From Thermoplasmata archaeon (lineage in GTDB: Archaea; Thermoplasmatota; Thermoplasmata; Thermoplasmatales; GCA-001856825): DNA of 9,058 nucleotides. The first letter of the stretch is position 1. The number at the start of each line of letters is the position of its first letter. The stretch is taken from NCBI GenBank assembly GCA_021792355.1, contig JAJYUV010000036.1:1-9058 (forward strand), in the 5' to 3' direction. This document shows positions 5,807 through 9,058 of the stretch, one piece after another. The translations under genes were made by a program, and so were the position numbers. The notes beneath the pieces were generated by a model. That model saw nothing but the letters and a program-made list of their open reading frames with translations. It did not search any database and was not told the origin of the DNA.

Positions 5807-8800
5807 ATGTCCAAGTGGATGACTGAGTCTGATGTGGAGGATTTATTCCTTGGCATTCTCTCAAATATAGGTTATTCCATTGAATTCGGACCTGACATAT
5901 CTCCCGGAGGAAATGAGCAGGAGAGGGAATACTCTGATCCTGTTCTCAGTGGCAGGCTTAAAGAAAGGCTTCGGCTGATCAATCCTGAAATTCCCATCGA
6001 GGCAATAGAAGAGGCCATTAGAATATTAAGAAAGAATAACAGCCAGGACCTAGTCTCAAACAACCATGATTTCCATAATCTTCTTGTCAACGGTATTGAT
6101 GTTCAGTACAGAAAAAGGAACGGATCAATCAAGCATGACAAAGTCTTCGCCTTTGATTTCAACAACATGGAGAACAATGAGTTCCTTGCAGTGAACCAGT
6201 TCACCATCATAGAGAACAGGCATGAAAGGAGGCCAGATATCGTTCTTTTTGTGAACGGTATTCCCATAGTTATCATAGAACTCAAGAACCCGGAGGACGA
6301 GAATGCCACAATATGGTCCGCATACAGGCAGATCCAGACATATCTCAGTGAGATACCTTCAATATTCAGGTTCAATGAACTATGCATAGTCAGTGATGGC
6401 ATTGATTCCCGTTACGGAACGATAACATCACCAAGGGAAAGATACTCTGAGTGGAAAACAGTGGATTATGAGAGGCCAAAGGATCTCACACAATTTGAAA
6501 CCCTAATAAGGGGCCTTCTCACTCCTAGCGTTCTCCTGGATGTTGTCAGAAATTTTATTGTTTATGAGATGGACAGATCCAATGGTGCTCTAAGAATATC
6601 AAAGAAGGTTGCCGCATACCAGCAGTACAATGCAACCAATAAGGCACTATTATCAACGGTCAGTGCCATAGATTCAGATCATAGAGCAGGAATAGTATGG
6701 CACACCCAGGGATCAGGAAAGAGCCTCACAATGGTCTTTTACACAGGTAAACTTGTGCTGGAGCCGAAGATGGAGAATCCCACAGTCATTGTTCTGACAG
6801 ACCGTAATGATCTGGATGATCAGCTCTTCGGCACATTCGCAAGATGCCAGGAACTACTGAGGCAGGAACCGAGGCAGGCAGATTCAAGGGAATCTCTGAA
6901 GTCTTTGATCAATGTTGCTTCCGGCGGCATAGTATTCACAACAATTCAGAAGTTCCTTCCCGAGGAGGGGAACGATTTCCCTCTGTTATCGGAAAGGAAG
7001 AATATTGTCGTTATAGCGGATGAGGCACACAGAAGCCAGTATGGATTCAGGGCTGACATATCCAGGGAGGATGCTGATATCAAATACGGATATGCCAAGT
7101 ACCTGAGAGATGCAGTTCCAAATGCTACTTTCATAGGCTTCACCGGTACGCCCATAGAGAAAGAGGATCGATCAACGCCACAGGTCTTTGGCAAGTATGT
7201 TGACATATACGATGTGCAGCAGGCAGTAGAGGATGGATCCACAGTCCGTATATATTATGAGAGCAGGCTTGCCAAGATAGATCTGAAGCCGGAGGAAAGA
7301 CCTCACATAGATCAGGAGTTTGAAGAGGTAACAGAAGGGGAGGAGATATCCGCAAAGGAAAAACTCAAGAGCAAATGGGCAAGGGTTGAGGCTGTTGTTG
7401 GAAGCGAGAACCGGATCAGGACCATAGCCAGGGATATGGTGGAACACTGGGAATCCCGATCTTCTGTGCTGGAAGGCAAAGCCATGATCGTAACCATGAG
7501 CAGGAGGATTGCCATAGAACTTCATAATGAAATAGTGAAGCTGCGACCCCAATGGTACGATCCGGATGATGACAAGGGAAAGATAAAGGTCATAATGACC
7601 GGATCAGCTGCAGATGGACCTGAATGGCAGGAACATATCCGCAACAAGCAGAGGAGGCAGCATCTGGCGGAGAGGATGAAGGATCCCAATGATCCCCTTA
7701 CAATCGTCATTGTGAGGGACATGTGGCTCACTGGCTTTGATGCACCGAGCCTTCATACCATGTATATCGATAAGCCAATGCAGGGCCACACATTAATGCA
7801 GGCAATAGCAAGAGTGAACAGGGTCTTCAGGGACAAGCCTGGCGGTCTCATTGTGGATTACCTTGGGCTTGCATTTGAGCTTAAGAAGGCATTATCCCTG
7901 TATACAGAAGGCGATCGAAGGGAAACCGGTATACCCATGGAACAGGCCATAGCCATCATGGAAGAAAAATACGACATCGTATCAGCGATGTTCAATGGCT
8001 TTGATTACAGGTCGTTCTTCACAGAAGATACAAAGGTACGCCTGTCAGTTATAGAGAAGGCCATGGATCACATCCTGTCTCAGGATGAAGGGAAGGAAAG
8101 GTATATCAGAAATGTCACAGAGCTGACAAAGGCATTTGCCCTGGTTGTTCCTAATCCTTCTGCTCTCAGAATCAGGGATGATGTTGGTTTCTTCCAAGCT
8201 GTGAGATCAGCACTCATTAAGAACACTGAATCCAGAAGGGTGGATTCAGGTGAATCTGAAACTGCAATAAAGCAGATACTGTCGAGGGCACTGGTATCAG
8301 ATCGCGTTATCGATATCTTCGCAGCAGCAGGTCTGAATAAGCCTGACATATCCATTCTATCGGACGAATTCCTTGCTGAGGTGAAGGACATGCCGCAGAA
8401 AAATCTTGCATTTGAGATGCTGAAGAAACTACTTAATGATCAGATCAGGATAAGGCTGAGGAAGAACATAGTTCAGCAGAGATCCTTCCTTGAGCTATTG
8501 GAAAAGGCAATAAAGGCATATACAAACAAGAGCATTGAAACTGCCGAGATTATACAGGAACTCATAGACCTGGCAAAGAAGATCAGGGAGGAACAGAACA
8601 GAGGGAAAAACCTCGGCTTAAGCGAGGATGAGATTGCATTCTATGATGCTCTTGCAGACAACGAAAGTGCCAAGGAGGTTCTCGGCGATGAAACTCTGCG
8701 CATAATCGCAAGGGAACTTGTCGTCACGGTGAAGAAAAACATCACTATCGACTGGTCTGTCCGCGAGAGTGTACAGGCAAAACTAAGGGTCATTGTGAAG

Positions 8801-8902
8801 AAGATCCTCAGGAAGTATGGATATCCGCCGGACAAACAGGAGAAAGCCACCATCACGGTACTGGAGCAGGCAAAGTTACTTGGGTATGAGTGGACCAGTT
8901 AG
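5807..8902 (+). CDS. hsdR: Type I restriction endonuclease/translocase subunit R
   Basis: HsdR is the ATP-driven motor and nuclease of the type I complex; it pulls in DNA flanking an unmethylated target and cuts it at a distance. The 1031 residues are full length. The N-terminal nuclease domain has RPDIVLF with Asp144 and IIELK with Glu158 and Lys160. The SF2 motor follows: Walker A HTQGSGKS (299-306), '[11 protein letters not shown]' (motif Ia region, about 329-339), DEAH (405-408), GFTGTP (444-449, motif III), [10 protein letters not shown] (638-647, motif V) and QAIARVNR (665-672, motif VI). All key residues are present. Residues 720-1031 form a mostly helical C-terminal region ending in '[20 protein letters not shown]' and 'KYGYPPDKQ', a common HsdR tail that contacts the methyltransferase core. 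There is no frameshift or internal stop. The ATG abuts the hsdS stop and has a strong GGAGG. Composition is close to hsdM. Confidence 0.97.
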   Translation: MSKWMTESDVEDLFLGILSNIGYSIEFGPDISPGGNEQEREYSDPVLSGRLKERLRLINPEIPIEAIEEAIRILRKNNSQDLVSNNHDFHNLLVNGIDVQYRKRNGSIKHDKVFAFDFNNMENNEFLAVNQFTIIENRHERRPDIVLFVNGIPIVIIELKNPEDENATIWSAYRQIQTYLSEIPSIFRFNELCIVSDGIDSRYGTITSPRERYSEWKTVDYERPKDLTQFETLIRGLLTPSVLLDVVRNFIVYEMDRSNGALRISKKVAAYQQYNATNKALLSTVSAIDSDHRAGIVWHTQGSGKSLTMVFYTGKLVLEPKMENPTVIVLTDRNDLDDQLFGTFARCQELLRQEPRQADSRESLKSLINVASGGIVFTTIQKFLPEEGNDFPLLSERKNIVVIADEAHRSQYGFRADISREDADIKYGYAKYLRDAVPNATFIGFTGTPIEKEDRSTPQVFGKYVDIYDVQQAVEDGSTVRIYYESRLAKIDLKPEERPHIDQEFEEVTEGEEISAKEKLKSKWARVEAVVGSENRIRTIARDMVEHWESRSSVLEGKAMIVTMSRRIAIELHNEIVKLRPQWYDPDDDKGKIKVIMTGSAADGPEWQEHIRNKQRRQHLAERMKDPNDPLTIVIVRDMWLTGFDAPSLHTMYIDKPMQGHTLMQAIARVNRVFRDKPGGLIVDYLGLAFELKKALSLYTEGDRRETGIPMEQAIAIMEEKYDIVSAMFNGFDYRSFFTEDTKVRLSVIEKAMDHILSQDEGKERYIRNVTELTKAFALVVPNPSALRIRDDVGFFQAVRSALIKNTESRRVDSGESETAIKQILSRALVSDRVIDIFAAAGLNKPDISILSDEFLAEVKDMPQKNLAFEMLKKLLNDQIRIRLRKNIVQQRSFLELLEKAIKAYTNKSIETAEIIQELIDLAKKIREEQNRGKNLGLSEDEIAFYDALADNESAKEVLGDETLRIIARELVVTVKKNITIDWSVRESVQAKLRVIVKKILRKYGYPPDKQEKATITVLEQAKLLGYEWTS

Positions 8903-8936
8903 ATGCATATGTATAATCCCCTTAGAAGAAGTTAGT

Positions 8937-8941
8937 GAGGT
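8937..8941 (+). promoter_or_regulatory. Ribosome binding site of the gene after hsdR
   Basis: GAGGT, within GTGAGGT, lies 5 bases before ATG 8947. An internal-operon style site suggests co-transcription with hsdR. A TATA-like stretch (ATGTATAAT) around 8908-8916 could also drive separate transcription, but its start would fall at or beside this site. Confidence 0.6.
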
Positions 8942-8946
8942 AAAAT

Positions 8947-9058
8947 ATGAATAGTAATTACAAACAGTTACTCGAAAACAAGGAAAATCTGAGGAAGTCT
9001 TTCGAGTGGGTGACAGATGAACAATTTGATTACATAAAACAAAACTTTTACGATCTTG
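8947..9058 (+). CDS. Start of an unidentified gene downstream of hsdR (3' end outside window)
   Basis: An ATG at 8947 opens a frame that stays open to the window edge, giving 37 complete codons: MNSNYKQLLENKENLRKSFE, then WVTDEQFDYIKQNFYDL. The segment is hydrophilic and looks helical, with no signal peptide. No family can be assigned from so little sequence. It lies 44 bases after the hsdR stop, on the same strand, with a good ribosome site, so it may be the fifth gene of the restriction-modification operon. It is more AT-rich than hsdR, like the nuclease-like gene. Confidence 0.6.
   Translation, partial: MNSNYKQLLENKENLRKSFEWVTDEQFDYIKQNFYDL

Noticed and set aside
8903..8935. Ten-codon reading frame right after hsdR
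   Set aside because: It is very short, has no ribosome site, and the next ATG at 8947 has a clear one.

Overview
The window looks like a defence-related stretch of an archaeal chromosome. The signs are TATA-like boxes centred about 25-27 bases upstream of start codons that lack a Shine-Dalgarno site (the leaderless mRNA pattern), strong GGAGG sites before genes inside the operon, heavy use of AGA/AGG and ATA codons, and a tiny AbrB-type regulator. A Thermoplasmata-like archaeon would fit. That assignment is an inference from style, not from a marker gene.

Left part (1-2464), AT-rich accessory genes. The window opens inside a gene whose C-terminal part resembles an EVE/PUA-like domain (1-318, +). 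Two minus-strand genes face it: a 53-residue AbrB/SpoVT-fold regulator (346-507) and a 357-residue protein with a ParB-like segment at its C-terminus (572-1645). A plus-strand gene of unknown function follows (1844-2464). It has a conserved-looking KHDF segment and a possibly damaged 5' end.

Right part (2511-8902), a complete type I restriction-modification operon in the order hsdM - small PD-(D/E)XK nuclease-like gene - hsdS - hsdR. Neighbouring genes overlap by 17 or 20 bases or abut exactly, which suggests translational coupling. HsdM carries the adenine methyltransferase motifs, HsdS has two target recognition domains, and HsdR has an intact nuclease motif and a complete set of SF2 translocase motifs. 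Together they would methylate a bipartite site and cut unmodified DNA after translocation. The extra nuclease-like protein keeps its D-ExK residues and is the least expected component. Another gene begins at 8947 with its own ribosome binding site and runs off the window, so the operon may continue.

Base composition is mosaic. hsdM, hsdR and the central spacer of hsdS are near 45-50% G+C in hand-counted lines. The embedded nuclease gene and both recognition domains of hsdS are mostly about 20-40%. This fits exchange of specificity and accessory modules within a more stable M/R framework. No RNA genes, CRISPR arrays, insertion sequences or tandem repeats were seen, and no gene-free stretch exceeds 300 bases.
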